From positions 3,349,288 to 3,413,287 of the forward strand of contig JABAKD010000010.1 of NCBI GenBank assembly GCA_012845835.1: a DNA stretch of 64,000 bases, in the 5' to 3' direction. This document shows positions 1 to 12,467 of the stretch, piece after piece. The position numbers and the translations under genes are program-made. Position 1 is the first letter of the stretch, and each line of letters opens with the position of its first letter. The DNA is from Undaria pinnatifida (taxonomy: Eukaryota > Sar > Phaeophyceae > Laminariales > Alariaceae). The notes beneath the pieces were generated by a model. The model searched no databases. It saw nothing but the letters and a program-made list of their open reading frames with translations, and had not been told where the DNA came from.

Positions 1-269
1 AAATAGTTACGGCGAACCCCAAATTCGTTACGCGTAATTACGTCTACACACCGTTTTGTACATCACTACTACTGAAAAATACAAAATACAAAATACCATG
101 CTGCTGGCGTGATACTAGAGACGGCTGATGATACCATACTACCCTGCTGATTACTTTGGTCGCTTGACGCTTAAAGGTCGCTCAAAACAAGGGCCCCAAA
201 AGTTAACGCTCTTTAATATTGCCCTCAACAATGATGAACCATGAGAACTTACTAAAAACGGGCGGCCTG

Positions 270-350
270 TGCATCACGCAACTTGCAAAGATGAGTATCG
301 ACCCTAAATTTATCGAACTCACAGCTGACGTTGTTGGAATAATTTAATAA
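270..350 (-). repeat. Rep-A, degenerate fragment
   Basis: Contains CAACTTGCAAAGATGAGTAT and ATCGAACTCACAGCTGACG, recognisable parts of the dispersed Rep-A family described at 6478-6990. Confidence 0.5.
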
Positions 351-424
351 AATAGGAGCGACTAAATAGGACCAAGGACAACAACTTCATCACAGCGTAT
401 TCTTCTTCTCTTTCTTCCTTGCAA

Positions 425-575
425 GGAGCCTGGTGTGCTGGTTACAATGCTTAGGTCTGTCTCGTAGTTTGTGAGCACAAACAGAGCTCGTCTCCCTACA
501 AAGAAGTATGGTCAGCACGGACACTGGCTGTGCTGGATGTAGCCGGGTTCAAATGTCAGTTTCGATGCGAAGAAC
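425..575 (-). repeat. Rep-D dispersed 150-bp repeat
   Basis: Contains CTCGTAGTTTGTGAGCACA, AGAGCTCGTCTCCCTA, CACGGACACTGGCTGTGCTG and GATGTAGCC. Six further copies lie at 47285-47430 (+), 48215-48350 (-), 48405-48570 (-), 48935-49115 (+), 52020-52180 (+) and 59105-59225 (-). No terminal repeats or Pol III boxes were recognised. Confidence 0.7.
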
Positions 576-1149
576 ACACACAGCGGAACCAACCTCTATC
601 ACACTGCACTGCTGTGACTAGTTTCTCGTGTATATCTCATGTACCTGTAAATTGTAGACTACCTCTGGTACTGCCGTAGAGCACAGCAGTTTCAGGGCGG
701 AAAACGTACTATTAACATATAGTACGGGAGGAAGCCGTAGACTAGTCTAGCACAGGTACGGCAGGGTTGCATGGTACAGGGTACAGGGTACAGGGATCTG
801 GGGCTAACCTACGGAAGGCAACGACGTCGTACTGCACTACATGTGTACAGTACGCGGGACAAGGTCTCCGCCCTCGGCTCTCGCTCGTCCTTGGCCTCCT
901 CAATCCCTAGGGAAAACGTGTCACGTACCAGGTAACTCTTTGGAGGCCCAACTAAAGCGATCTAAGGAAGGGGAGGTGGGGTATTGACAAGCTTTTAGGG
1001 ACAGCGCGCAAGAGATGTAGTACACGATTCGTCACACTGCGCGCATGTCGTGCATGTATTCGCATTGCAGTTCAGACATAAACATACTCATAGATATCTT
1101 TCTGTTCAAAGTGCTCGGTTGGTGCACCCCTGGCTTTTCCGGGGGTCCC

Positions 1150-1430
1150 ACTTCGACACCGCCTCCGTGCATTACATGCGGAACGGTCCAGCTTTTCTTT
1201 GATTTCTTGCTCCGCCTTATTATTCTTGTTTCTGCTCGTTTTGCCAGGTGCTTCTTGACTTTTCAGCTGCTTCCTGCAAAATTGGATTTTCTGCCAACAC
1301 GATTTTGAACCTTTCGCGATTTTTTATTCCTTTATATGTAAGTTGAACTTCCTACCATTTGCCGCTAATTTGCCGCCTGTGCATTACTTGCGGAACTGTC
1401 CAGCGTTAGCTTTTCTTTGATTTCCACCAT
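1150..1430. repeat. Short direct repeat pair
   Basis: About 47 bp (GTGCATTACWTGCGGAACKG and CTTTTCTTTGATTTC) at about 1165-1210 and again at about 1378-1425. On the minus strand both read EIKEKL, but no splice sites or family were found. Confidence 0.6.
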
Positions 1431-2671
1431 TTGTCCTGTACATGCACGAAGTTTCATCACAGCTGAGATCTCGGCTTGGTTCATCATCAGCTCAGCGCCG
1501 CCCAGCACCCCACCGCAACGCTATAGCTCAACAGCGCAACGCCGTGCAGTGCCGTGCCCTGCGACGCCCTGCAGCTCAGCTCAGCAGCGCACCGCAGCGC
1601 TAGCTCAACAGAGCGCAGCTCTGTGCTTTGCCGTGTTTTGCCGTGTTTTGCCATGCTGCGTGCTTTGCTGTACTTTTACTAGTTCGTACATGCCAGTAAC
1701 ATTTGAAGTATCATGCCACGTGCCGGTACTACTAATACTACGGCACCAGGTTTGTACATATTACGTCGTTGGATCACAAACAATGCACCCCCAGCTCAGG
1801 TCAACCCGGCTATATCGTATAGCTAAGCAGCGCAGTGCGGTGCCGCGCCTTGCCCTTCGTTTTGCGGTGCTCTGTCGTGCGGCGCTGTGCGTTCTTCTGA
1901 ACATACAGCAGTAGTAGTAGTGCCAGTTATGATACAGATACCAGGTATATGTACGTGTTGTGTACTCGTATGTTGCTTTCTTCGGTTGATTGTCCTCTCT
2001 CGGTCCCCATGCCCCCCCCCCCCCCCCCCCCCCGGCAAATATCACACGTACTGCCGTTCAGAACGTGACACCAACAAGCACACAGCACAGCGCGGGGCAA
2101 TTAGCTCTGCACAAGCACCTCTTGGCATTATTATCAATTCGCTATTTGCACCATATAATCACGGGCCTCTTCTTCCTGCTCCATTTACATGTTTCAGTTA
2201 GTTGCATTCTTCCTTGCCCGAGCATAGCAGGCGGCGTCAGCAGCCCGTGGAGCGGAGCCCCGTGCTTCCTTTAGAACCGCGCAGAGTACCACCAGGTATT
2301 ACGCGAAGTCCCAGGTACCAGGTGCCGGTAGTACGTGTGCGTACTCGTCCTTTTGCTTTCGTCATTGATTTTGCTCTCCATCTCGGTCCTCTTGGCGATT
2401 TTCTCTTCGCAAATTACACCCATACTACTGCTGATCAGAACGTGACATCGCCAAAAATACAGCACAGCACAGCACAACACAGGGCAATCAGCTCCGCACA
2501 ACTAGCTCTTGGCATTATCAAATCGCTAGTTGCACTAAATCAAGGGCCTCTTCTTTATGCCCCTTCACATTTAGTTGAAATCTTCCTTGCGCGAGCGTAG
2601 CGGGCGGCGTCAGCCGCCCGCGGAACGGAGCCCTAGTATGTATATACATATACGTCTATTATTATAAAAGT

Positions 2672-3045
2672 TAAAATACACTCCAGCTGTGAGATCGAAT
2701 ATTTTGTCGAAACTCATCTTTGCAAGCTGTGTGTGATACTCCGATCGCGCGTATTACGTCTATAATAGAAGAAAATAAAATACACCATCTGTGAGAACGA
2801 AAATTAAAATCTCGTCAACTCCCATCTTTACATACTGTGTGCGATACTCCCATCGATACTCCCATCGCGCGTTGTACTACTGGGTGTGTCCTCATGAAGG
2901 ATATAGGCCGGCGACTCTCGATAGAACTAGCTTTTTCCAGGGTCAACAGAGCGGTGCCATTCAATCTGTGCACGGAAGCTGTAAAACCCGTTTCTGAGGG
3001 GGACAAAACCTCATGGCTGTGGAATGCACCAGTTTACTATAATAC
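2672..3045 (+). repeat. Rep-A dispersed repeat
   Basis: Starts TAAAATACACTCCAGCTGTG and includes CTCCGATCGCGCGTATTACG, part of which is duplicated internally, and ACCCGTTTCTGAGGGGGACA. It ends at the SINE at 3083. Confidence 0.75.
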
Positions 3046-3082
3046 TTGTATATATGTATATATATATATATATATATTGCTC

Positions 3083-3375
3083 ACACTTTTACTTGCCAGC
3101 TTCTGGACAAGCCGTGGTCACAGGTGTCGTCCCTTCTCCCCCCCGATCCTTGCCTTCAACTTTTCATCGCGCACAGGGTTTAGCAATCCCACTGCTCGTC
3201 GATTCTTCATCGAGTGTTGCTAACTCACGCTCTCGCGCTTTCCGCAAGTCAATTTGTGCACAAGAAAAACTCCCAACGAATTTATACGAGCATGCACTCG
3301 GCGGGGCTCGAACTCACGAAACTGACCTATATACACCAGGCTCGAGGATAACCTGACACGCCACCGGGGCGACCG
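3083..3375 (-). mobile_element. tRNA-derived SINE, copy 2
   Basis: Same family as 4435-4757, in reverse orientation, with head, B box and body all present. Its tail is (TA)n at about 3056-3076 instead of A-rich. It abuts a Rep-A copy. Confidence 0.82.
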
Positions 3376-4434
3376 GCTTTTATACACATCCTAGACCACA
3401 CCAGCCCAATCCGCGTTGCGTGGCCGATGCTGTTGCGATAACTACCAGAGGTAGACCGTCAACCGTCACTGCTGTCGTTCGAAGCGTTGTCGATCAAGTC
3501 ACGAAAGGGGGTAGCCCTTGCTTCAACCCCCCCTCCAGTCAGGGCGTATGGTAGAGCCCAGAGCTTGCCACTTGTTCCAGAAAATGGTTGAGGCAAACTG
3601 TGTACGAGACGGAGTGAACTATCCAGTGATACATACGTACACAAATCATAATTGTGTTTCAACCATTTCATCCAAGTGACGTCATTGAGGGGCACTCCGG
3701 CCGGTATTTTTTTCGTATGGGTTAGAGTTAGGGTAGGACGCTCCAACTATCCCTGCACTGGTTCATTTGGTTAGGCCTAGTAGTCAGGGCTAGGGGTAAA
3801 CATAAGCCGCTGCTGCTGTGCATGTGCACATCAGTGTTCACCATGCACCGTTTCTATCGGCCAACGTCGACCTACGTAACCATTCGTGCACTACGCTGGG
3901 GTGCGCGAGCGAGGCAATGGTTATCGTCTACCGTGCCAGGCGAATAGCGTGCTGCGACCAGTTAATATATGACTGGGTCGTGAGTAGGGTGAGTACAAGG
4001 TATGACACAATTGCTAATGGTGCTGCCACTGTGCGCCGTACCAGAATATGATAGCGTGCTACCAGGTTATGAATGTACGCAATACGCATTGCTGTACCGC
4101 CGTGGCTGTTCCCGGGTGCCTGGTATGATACATCATACATCATACATGTGATACGATACATCGTCCATACGACATGATACCTCGTACCAGGTATGTACGA
4201 AATAACCGTGGTTTCTGGAGGAAAATATAGCACAACCAGATAGTAAAAGCACAATACACAGCACGGCACAGCACCGCACCGCACGCCAGGGTACGGCAGG
4301 GCATGACGCGGCGCTGCGCAGAGCTGAGCGCAGCCGGGCGTGGCTTGCGACAACGCAAAATCGAGGGTATCAACACATCGTCAAAGAGTAACAACGCGCG
4401 AGCGGAGTATTATGCAGCATTCAAGGATGAATAT

Positions 4435-4757
4435 CGGTCGCCCCGGTGGCGTATCAGGTTATCCTCGAGCCTAGTGTATATAGCTCAGTTTCGTGAGTTC
4501 GAGCCCCGCCGAGTGCATACTCGTATAAATTCGTTGGGAGTTTTTCTTGTGCACAAATTGACTTGCGGAAAGCGCGAGAGCGTGAGTTAGCAACACTCGA
4601 TGAAAAATCGACGAGCAGTGGGATTGCTGAACCCTGTGCGCGATAAAATTGAAGGCAAGAACCGGGGGGAAGAAGGGACGACACCTGTGACCACGGCTTG
4701 TCCAGAAGCTGGAAAGTAAAAGTGTGATAAAAAAATAAAAAAATAAATAAAAAATCG
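4435..4757 (+). mobile_element. tRNA-derived SINE, copy 1 (best copy)
   Basis: The head resembles a tRNA: an A-box-like TGGCGTATCAGG at about 4447 and a B-box-like GAGTTCGAGCC about 50 nt later. A tRNA-unrelated body of about 230 nt follows, then an A-rich tail of AAATAAA repeats. The pieces and their order are those of a Pol III SINE. Two near full-length copies lie on the other strand at 3083-3375 and 29030-29349. No clear target-site duplication was seen. Confidence 0.85.
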
Positions 4758-6215
4758 ACCCTTGAATGGATCGAATTGACGTATATGAAACACTTCCTTA
4801 AAAACGAGAAAATAAATACAACATAATTTGAAGAGCCAAAACCAACAATTATGGAATCATTTTCAGCGATTATTTCTCTCTTTGACAGGGATCTCCGACG
4901 CCCAAAAATAAAAACCATCCACCATGGGACCAGAAATCATCGTTATTTCTGGGTTCAGAAATAATCGACGCCAAAAACCAGTGGATCTGGTGATTTCTGA
5001 GCCCAGAACTAACAGCTTTTCGAACCTCTCAGAACTGGGATCATTTAACTTTTGGATACTACCTCGTATCAAGAATCACATGTCACCACTGCCAACTAAA
5101 TACCTGGTATGATACCTGTCTGCTGCACGTCACCCATAACCCACAACATAATCACAAACACACCTACGACAGCATACCGCGCTTGTAGTTCGCAAGACAG
5201 AGCTTCGTACTCACACAAACGCGAAAACAGCAGCAGCACCACCATCAAAACCACAACAGGCACACCATAGCAGCAGCACAGCAGAAGAGACAGCAGCAGA
5301 GACAGCAGCAGAGGCGGCGGTGACCTAACGTCGCCGGCGACAACGTACGTGCCAGATTGTCAAAAATAAAGGCAAAGGACGTAACAAGACCTAACCAATT
5401 CAAAATAAAACCACTTTCCAAAAATCAGAAGCCATAATGGACGCCCCTTATTTCTCACGCAGTTATTTCTGGACCCTCGAAACTAGAAAAATAATCGCCA
5501 GAAAAAATCGCTAAAAAAAAATCCATACTAGTAGGTCTAACAACAATAATGAGACGAAAGAAGTTCAGGGAGGTTTCCGAGAAAAAAAATCGTCGGCAAT
5601 TGAGAGCTGAGGATGGACGAGACGTGGGAGAATATGGCCGACGGAGAGGATCCAGAGGTACCTGCACGTATTTTGATGTTTTGTGACCACGGGCCAGGTT
5701 TCAGTGGAAATGGTCTTCGTAACGTGAGAACATCATAAACCCCAGTTAGCTGACCATGAGTCGACGGCTGACTTTTACACACATATACTCCTCAGTATAT
5801 TTGAGGATACCAGACCCTATCCCCCGGATTGTACCGCCTCATTGTCACTATAATCCTTCACGGGCATCCTGGATCTGAGGTTTCCCCTCGTTGATGACCC
5901 TTGAGCGTGCTGTTACTACGCGTATTGCCCACCTCGGTGTGTCTCCACTCCACGCCACCTCCATTCCAATAAAGAGATTTGCCTGCTGCGGGTCTACGTC
6001 CCATACTTCTTCACATTTCTATTATACCTTTTTCGCATTTCTAATCCTTTTTCCATTTCTACTAATAATATTTATACACATTTTTCACAACAAAACATAA
6101 TGCTGCTCTACTCGGTGATATGTGTAGTGCGTGTCGTGCATTACTTAATCATGCGCATATATACATGCTTGATCATATCACGCATGCATATCACACTGAC
6201 TCGCAACATACATAC

Positions 6216-6274
6216 CTCCTGCGGAAAGTGCCTCGCGATCAAGGTCCCGATGAAGGAGGACTTGCCCACTTGCT
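6216..6274 (-). CDS. Miro-like gene, exon 2 (P-loop end)
   Basis: Begins with AG, which completes a GAG codon, then encodes QVGKSSFIGTLIARHFPQE. GTATGT donor in phase 0. A perfect phase match with exon 1 across a 1.4-kb intron supports both exons. Confidence 0.7.
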
Positions 6275-7758
6275 CTGCCAAAAAAGGTTGTTCGTTGGTT
6301 CGTTTGCGAGAGAACACACGACGAGCATAAACGCATCGTACCACAACGTCGAGGAGGACGCACAACACCAACAACGGGCGGCGGAACGCGCGGATAGGGA
6401 GGGAAATGTTTGGGTCCAGATTCGAAGAAGAGTCAGCGCACGGCTGTCGCGATCTAGACTATATATTATACTCAGTAAAAATTAAAATACACTCCAGCTG
6501 TGAGATCGGAGATTTTGTCGAAACTCATCTTCGCAAGTTGTGTGTGATACTCCGATCGCGCGTATTACGGGTTGTGTGTCCTCATTGAAGATATAGCTCG
6601 GCGACTCCCCTTGCAACTACAGTGTAGCTATGAGGGTCAACAGGGCAATGTTAGTCAGCATGTGCGCGGAAACCATAGAACCCGTTTTTGAGGGGGACAA
6701 AATCTGACAGCTAGCTGTGGAGGGAAATGCATCAGTTTATCAAGTGAATCCTGTAGGTCGAATAACCGGTGAGGGGAGGGCGAAGTTTTCAAGGACGTGG
6801 GGGCCTGGGTTTGATCAAGAGGGAACGGGGGGGGCGGGGCGGCGGGACGGGCGGGGCAGCTCAATCTGTGCGTGGAAACTATAAATCCTATAATAAATCT
6901 GACGGTTTTGGAACGAATGCACCAGTTTATCATGGGGGGGGGGCAGGACGGGCGGGGCAGCTCAATTATACCACCAGCTGAAACCCTAGTCAGCGTGTCC
7001 GGATCAGACAGACACAAAACTACTACGACACGATGAAACCCTTCGATGAAACCTCGACCCGCTAATATAGCGTAGTCTACGCCATAAGCAGACACGTAGC
7101 AGTACAAGACGCAAAGTAGAGCAAAGTTCGTTTGCGGCGCAAGGCTTTGCGCCAGTTGTTACCTCTGCCAGCATACTAGGGTCATACACAACGGTTGTTC
7201 CTATAGTCTAGTCCAGACGCTCGTACTAAGTTACCAGGTAGAACTATAGTACACCTGGTATCATACGGCAGGTAGTGAGTGCCCTTGATGAACATGCCCC
7301 TCGTCTGTCGTGCCGGTACACAACCCAAGTAGCAGGAGAGGCGAAGTACAGCAAAGTTAGGTTGCGCTAGTAGGGAAATTTGAAGCAAACTAGGCTTGCT
7401 GTTGTCGCGTTAACTACTATTGATACTACTGGTGTCACGATCTAGAGGCATCTAGAGCTCACGCCGGACGCACAACTGTCGCGAATGCGCCACTCTCGCA
7501 CACGGATTCCGATCAAAGGCTCTACGTTCACCCTGGCAAGTGCCACTCGCTCGTACCGAGCTCATGCTGACTTCTCGCGGAACTGCGTACTGCTGTTGTT
7601 GCGGAAAATTTGAAGCGAGAATCTCGTAGTTTTCTCTCACTTCGCGCGCCCTGGTCAAGCTAACAAGGGGCAATCACTGAGTATCGCTGCTTCAAGACAA
7701 CCCCTACACAAACATGCTCACCGTCGCCGCAGACCAGGATTCGGACATGGTCCTTCAT
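6216..7758 (-). CDS. Miro-type mitochondrial Rho GTPase, first two exons (partial gene)
   Basis: Two exons join in phase. Exon 1 is 7758-7722 (12 codons plus 1 nt), with its ATG in good context (AACAATGAAG) and donor ACG|GTGAGC. Exon 2 is 6274-6216 (2 nt plus 19 codons), with acceptor TTTTTTGGCAG and donor GAG|GTATGT. The join restores VRILVCGDEQVGKSSF, a P-loop G1 motif, followed by IGTLIARHFPQE. The very short N-terminus, the VRIL start and the GKSSFIGTLI..HFP..E pattern match the first GTPase domain of Miro (RHOT) proteins, outer-mitochondrial-membrane GTPases that link mitochondria to motors. The rest of the first GTPase domain, the EF hands, the second GTPase domain and the tail anchor were not found in 1-6215 and probably lie left of the window or in exons too short to recognise. 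Another small GTPase is possible; Miro fits the start best. Confidence 0.72.
6478..6990 (+). repeat. Rep-A dispersed repeat (long copy)
   Basis: The most complete plus-strand copy. AAATTAAAATACACTCCAGC opens it; then GTGTGTCCTCATTGAAGATA, GGCGACTCCCCTTGCAACTA and GAGGGGGACAAAATCTGACA; then a G-rich zone with two or more copies of a subrepeat containing CTCAATCTGTGCGTGGAAAC and GAATGCACCAGTTTATCATG. No protein or Pol III boxes were seen; the class of element is unknown. Confidence 0.75.
7722..7758 (-). CDS. Miro-like gene, exon 1
   Basis: Encodes MKDHVRILVCGD plus the first base of the next codon. The GTGAGC donor is strong. The frame stays open upstream of this ATG, but Miro proteins start this close to the first beta strand, which favours this start. 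Confidence 0.7.
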
Positions 7759-8657
7759 TGTTTTTTCTGAGCCCTCCAAAAGCGATGGGTACAGCAGCAG
7801 CAAGTACACCGCCGTGGCGCGGAGGTGCAGAAAACGTGATCCCCTCATCCCCAAGAAAACATGCCTCCGAAAGTTCAGAAACTCTTCGATGTAACTGAAA
7901 CTGAAACCGTTAAACTTCGAAACTTAACTTTTTGTGTAACCTGTCATGTGGTGCTGTAGGTAGTCTAAAGCCACACCATAGTATACCATTGGGACAGGCG
8001 TGGGCATGCCGTAGGCAAGTTGACTAAACTAGACCTCTAGTATACCCGGGAGACGCTCTTTAGGCACTTACAAAAGGAGGAAGACATGGGAGATACGAGG
8101 AGACGGGTCTAGGTTATGAGTGGGCCCGTACGCTCTCGTACGTTTTCGGTATGATACCTAGTACCTTGTAGAAGGTATACCATAACCAGTCTGGTACTGC
8201 TGCGATTCTCGCTGGCTTTTCTTCTTCGTTAAGTTTTTGTCCTTTTCACTGGGTGTGCACTTCTTGCAACCCAAAGCACCCAGCACACCGCACAAAGAAC
8301 ACGTGAGAGTGGCATCGCGGGGCTCAAACAACCTGTAAGAAGAGGAGATGCCTACCACATGTGCGTCCATGTGTCCCATGTGTCCCATGCCCCAAGTAAC
8401 CTCTCAACATTTATTTGGCGTCGACGGCACGGCGGGATTGTTTACCCGATTGTGTTCTTTTTCTACGCCATCGTACGATGATACAGCAGTTTGCGATATT
8501 TCGCGTTCTGCATCGATCGTTCGACATGTATCATGGGTTACGACGTCGTTTCCGCCGGGTCTATGATGTGAACATGGGCGGGTGATGACCACTCCGATTC
8601 GCGTGCCGATTTCCACACGTTCGCAGTGTTCTTGCCGTGCGCTCTTACGGAGGACGA

Positions 8658-8736
8658 TAGTAAATAGGACCAAATATTGTTAGTAAAAATAGATGAATAT
8701 ATAGGTTCTTGTGTCCACCGTAGGTCCTATTTACTA
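8658..8736. mobile_element. 79-bp hairpin element, copy 1
   Basis: Perfect 14-bp terminal inverted repeats TAGTAAATAGGACC. The interior contains AAATATTG and AT-rich sequence shared with 55806-55885. Probably a very small MITE. Confidence 0.6.
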
Positions 8737-9147
8737 GGGTCCCCCGTAATAGTAACTTTTGCGACCCGTTTTCAGGTTTTGTGGCCAGCGGTTTGCGTGC
8801 GCCTCGTGTTCGACCTCACTCTTGAAACGCTTTCACCTGTTCTTAACCGAAATATGAGTCTACGCGTTTCGCTCTATCTCTTTTCTCGTCCTGCCTATGC
8901 CCCCCCGCTCGTCACCGGAAGTGATTGGGAGCACTCCACCTCTGAGGAACAGGTGCGATTTTTGTGTCGTGCTTTTGTTGACGATACCCCCCACCTCGCC
9001 CCGCACCGCTCCCCCCCCCCCCCCCCCGCCGCCCTCCCGGCCCCCTTGCCCCCTATCGTAACCCCCCTTCCCCCCCATCCCCATTTCGCTGGGTACGCGA
9101 AGGTAGCTGCTTGTTTGGTGCCGTTTTCGCCCAGCCCCCCCCCCATC

Positions 9148-9491
9148 GCTTGCGGGGATATATATATAGACCTATATAGACTATCTGGTGATTTTTCTTT
9201 GAGTGTTCGACGTTTTTCGGACCTCTCGTAAAGTAGACTGCCCCCACCCCCGCCCCTTTTTTTTTCGTTCTCCTTCGAAGGCTCCGTAGGCCCGCAAGCT
9301 CGTAGAGGCGTAGGGGCGGGAGCTTGCGGGGATATATAGACCTATATAGACTATCTGGTGATTTTTCTTTGAGCGTTCGACGTTTTTCGGACCTCTCGTA
9401 AAGTAGACTGCCCCCACCCCCGCCCCTTTTTTTTCGTTCTCCTTCGAAGGCACCGTAGGCCCGCAAGCTCGTAGAGGCGTAGGGGCGGGAT
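9148..9491 (+). repeat. 174-bp direct tandem duplication
   Basis: Two units starting GCTTGCGGGGATATATA at 9148 and 9322 and ending CGTAGAGGCGTAGGGGCGGG. They are nearly identical, including a poly-C/poly-T stretch, so the duplication is recent. Confidence 0.9.
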
Positions 9492-11869
9492 ACAAAAAGA
9501 AAAATAATCACTGGTACGGCCGGCCGTCAAGGGGCTCTATTAACCAGGTACTTCGTACACCAAGGTATAAAATGCTTGCTTCTGTAGGTAGTGTGCCATT
9601 TCCAGAAACGCAAAACGGTTGCCACGCTTTCTATTGTCAGTTTTCATGAAGATGCAACGTCTGTATACACCCATCCGCGATCTGTTCGTCAAATCCGTGT
9701 AGCGGCGCACGCGGCCGTCATCTTCTTGATCGTGCCACTGGAGATGCCCCGGCTCCTGGAGAGGTGACCGGGATCGATCGTAACATAATTATCAGCAACG
9801 TCTGTCGCGACAACGCCTTCCACGACAAGACAATAGCTACCAGTAGCGATTCGACGTAATCTATTGTTGTTGTTGAACTCCCCGCTGCTAATTCATCAGT
9901 GCGTAGGGTCACGCGGACGAAGATAGTTCTCGAGTGACCCATGGCACTTTCTGCGATCAGCCATCATGGCGCGGAAATGACCCTGAGGATGACCCAAGAT
10001 CTATCATATATTGCAAAGACAGTAGTGGCATGTGGCGACATGGCTCGAACGACCCACACCGACTGGTGTGCGCCTGCGCGATTGTTGGTGACGATGGAAA
10101 ACATTTTGGCGAATCTGCGAATAAGTAATTTTTCCGCATTTTTTTCGCAGCTCGGGCGCTGAAATGTTGTTCATCCAAGCAGGCATTTTCGCCAGGCCAA
10201 CGGATTTTCTGAGATATTTCCCCGCAAAATGATGTAAAAAGTGAAAAGCTGCGAGCACGGAAGAAAAAGATTCACGTGAAACCGTGCGAAAAAGTACGGG
10301 TACAAAATATCGACCCTTCCTTGCTTGGATATATATAGACTATACATATTTTCCAAGACCACCTGCTGGACATTCGGGTAAAAAAACGCTCAAGCTCCAT
10401 ACACTTTCGTTTATTGTGTACCAGTCTTTGTCCATCTGCAGAACGCAGAGTTGGTGTTAACCTCGCCCCTTCGGTTTAGTCGTCACCTTTGACTTGCCGG
10501 CCTTCTTCGGCCGAACCCTATAAGGTTAAGGTTCGGCCAAGAAGGTGAGTGAGATAGCCACCCAGGAATCGACAGCTCTTTTTGCTCTGTCTTTGACCCG
10601 GGTAGTGCGGGATTTACCTGCGCCTGTACATTTTGGATTCCTTCGACGGTGGGTCTCCACCTGCCGTTACAAAAAAAAGGCGAACCCGCTAAACGAACCC
10701 GTTCGCCTAACTAGGGCCACACTCAGGCTGTGTATGATTCACTTCTCCTACTCAGCGTCTCCAAGACTCTAGGCTCGTGTTGCCACTTACACGATTAGAC
10801 TATACCCCCAGATTACTATAATTTAGCGTTGCCTCTCCCAATGTTCAGGCTTCCAAATAAATGTTCAACTGTTGTTGTTCTCAGTGTGCTGGGTTGTTTT
10901 TTGAACGTTTGCAAGACGAACGCCCGCGAAGCGCGGCCCGCGTGTGCTTGTGTACTCCTCTCGATAATAAGATATTCCTTAAACATATAGACTATATACT
11001 AAATACATACATGCTACCTCGTGCAGCATGTGTACCTGGTATGATACTAAGGATGGAAACGCGGGAGAGCACTTGGCTTGATTGGTTAGGAAGGGCATTC
11101 CTCTGCCCTTGACGGCGGTGTTGACCCATCCGCGACGGACCCTGTTGGTGGTGGCGCTGAAAGGGGCGCTTCGTCAAACCAGACGATAAGTAAGTACATG
11201 GCATGTGATTTCCCTTGGCTTTCTTCCTTTTTGGGAAATGTAATATAGACTATAGATATAGAAACTTCGTACACTATATCGTATATAGTCTAGACTAGTA
11301 AGTATAATATGAGCGATCTAGGTTAATTGAAGTTCGTACCGCACATTGTTGGATGACGAAGAAACTCAAGCAGTAAAATGGGACCAAGTGCACCTACCTG
11401 CTGCATGCTATGACATGAACGGGACGTACTACTTTGAAAAAAAATCGAAGGCTGTGAGTCGGTTTCGTCTCACGACTAACAACTGGTCGCTACAAGTAGT
11501 CGGCGCTAGTTGGCACCTAATTTTACGCAAGAAAAGCGCAAAAAAAAAAGTATTTTACCTAGCTAGCTAGATAGATGTACTTAAGTTTCAAACGAACAAA
11601 ACAAAAAAGCGCTTGAGTTTGTACTTGTAACAAACCAGAGATATTGTGCACAAGAAACGAAAAGCACAACGCATGCATGTACCAGGTTAATCCACCCCCG
11701 ACTAGAGGAACGCTCGCGACAGCAATTATTTGCGATTCGCAGTATTACCTGGCGGGGACACGAGCGAAAAAAAAGCGAACTCATCACGAAGACAGCGGTT
11801 AAAAAATTATTCCCAGAAGAAGAGATTTTGGATCCCTCCGTGATCTTATTAGTGTATTGATGCTTCTCC

Positions 11870-12467
11870 CAACCTCGCACGAAACCCTCGCGCCGACGAC
11901 GGCCGCAAGTCCTAAACCATGGAACATTAGAGCTGTCGGTGATGAAGCGAACCATCTTGCTCATGAATGGCGTGACGCCGTCCATGTAGGCAATTATGCT
12001 CCCCGCATCCTTCTCGCTCGAGGCCCCGCCAATGCATCCGGCCTTTGCTACCCACCCCACGCGCGCCTCATATGTTATTTCGGGGCCTCGGGAGGCCCTT
12101 TCCACTTCGTATCTTCTAGATGCTTCAAATGGGCAGTAGGGGACCCAAACCTAACCTCGGCATCGGCGAAATCGCAGTTCGTCTCTCGCAAACCTTGCAC
12201 ACGGCTACATGCAAGGGAGCGAGTCCTTGAGGTAGACCATGAAAAACTTCCACAGCGGGTTGTTGGATCTGAGGGGCTTGCTGCACTTCCGCTCATGCTT
12301 CACGCGGTAGAGCGCACCGTTTCGGGGTTGCGTGCACTCGCCGAGGTCGTCTGCGGGCCGTTAATGGCCACAACGTCGCCGACGGAATCTCCACCCTCAG
12401 CGTTGGGTAAGGGTGCGCGAGGGCTGACGCCGTCGGCACCGTCGAGAGAGAGGGGCTGTTCCGCCAT
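11870..12467 (-). pseudogene. Decayed BED-type zinc-finger gene (probable DNA transposase remnant)
   Basis: Read on the minus strand, an ATG at 12467 opens MAEQPLSLDGADG. A frame change leads to KPLRSNNPLWKFFMVYLKD, then a TAG. Another frame gives HVAVCKVCER and a third gives VRFGSPTAHLKHLEDTKW. The order W..F, C..C, then H...H is that of a BED finger, which often heads hAT-family transposases. At least one stop and two frame changes break it, so it is not functional as read. A further open stretch at about 12090-11870 (IGGASSEKDAGSIIAYMDG) could be downstream sequence of the same gene; I do not recognise it. The long plus-strand frame over the same bases has no family resemblance. Confidence 0.45.

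Larger units (their letters stand above)
1..6215. other. Left flank: repeats, no further exon recognised
   Basis: Holds SINEs, Rep-A and Rep-D copies, a CAGCGCAACGCC-rich tract (1500-1650) and a poly-C run (about 2011-2034). A short minus-strand open stretch near 850-920 (EEAKDEREPRAETLSR, preceded by TTTTCCCTAG) could be an exon but has no recognised family. At 5613 the plus strand could start MDETWENMADGEDPE before a GTACCT; also unassigned. Later Miro exons may be hidden here. Confidence 0.5.
7759..11869. other. Intergenic, no gene recognised
   Basis: Apart from the hairpin at 8658, a poly-C run near 9010 and the 174-bp tandem, nothing gene-like was found. A GGCGCTGAAAGGGGCGCTTC word near 11152 resembles one near 13114. 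Confidence 0.5.

Noticed and set aside
4435-4520. Functional tRNA gene
   Set aside because: The tRNA-like head has no convincing acceptor stem or anticodon arm, recurs with the same downstream body, and is better explained as a SINE.
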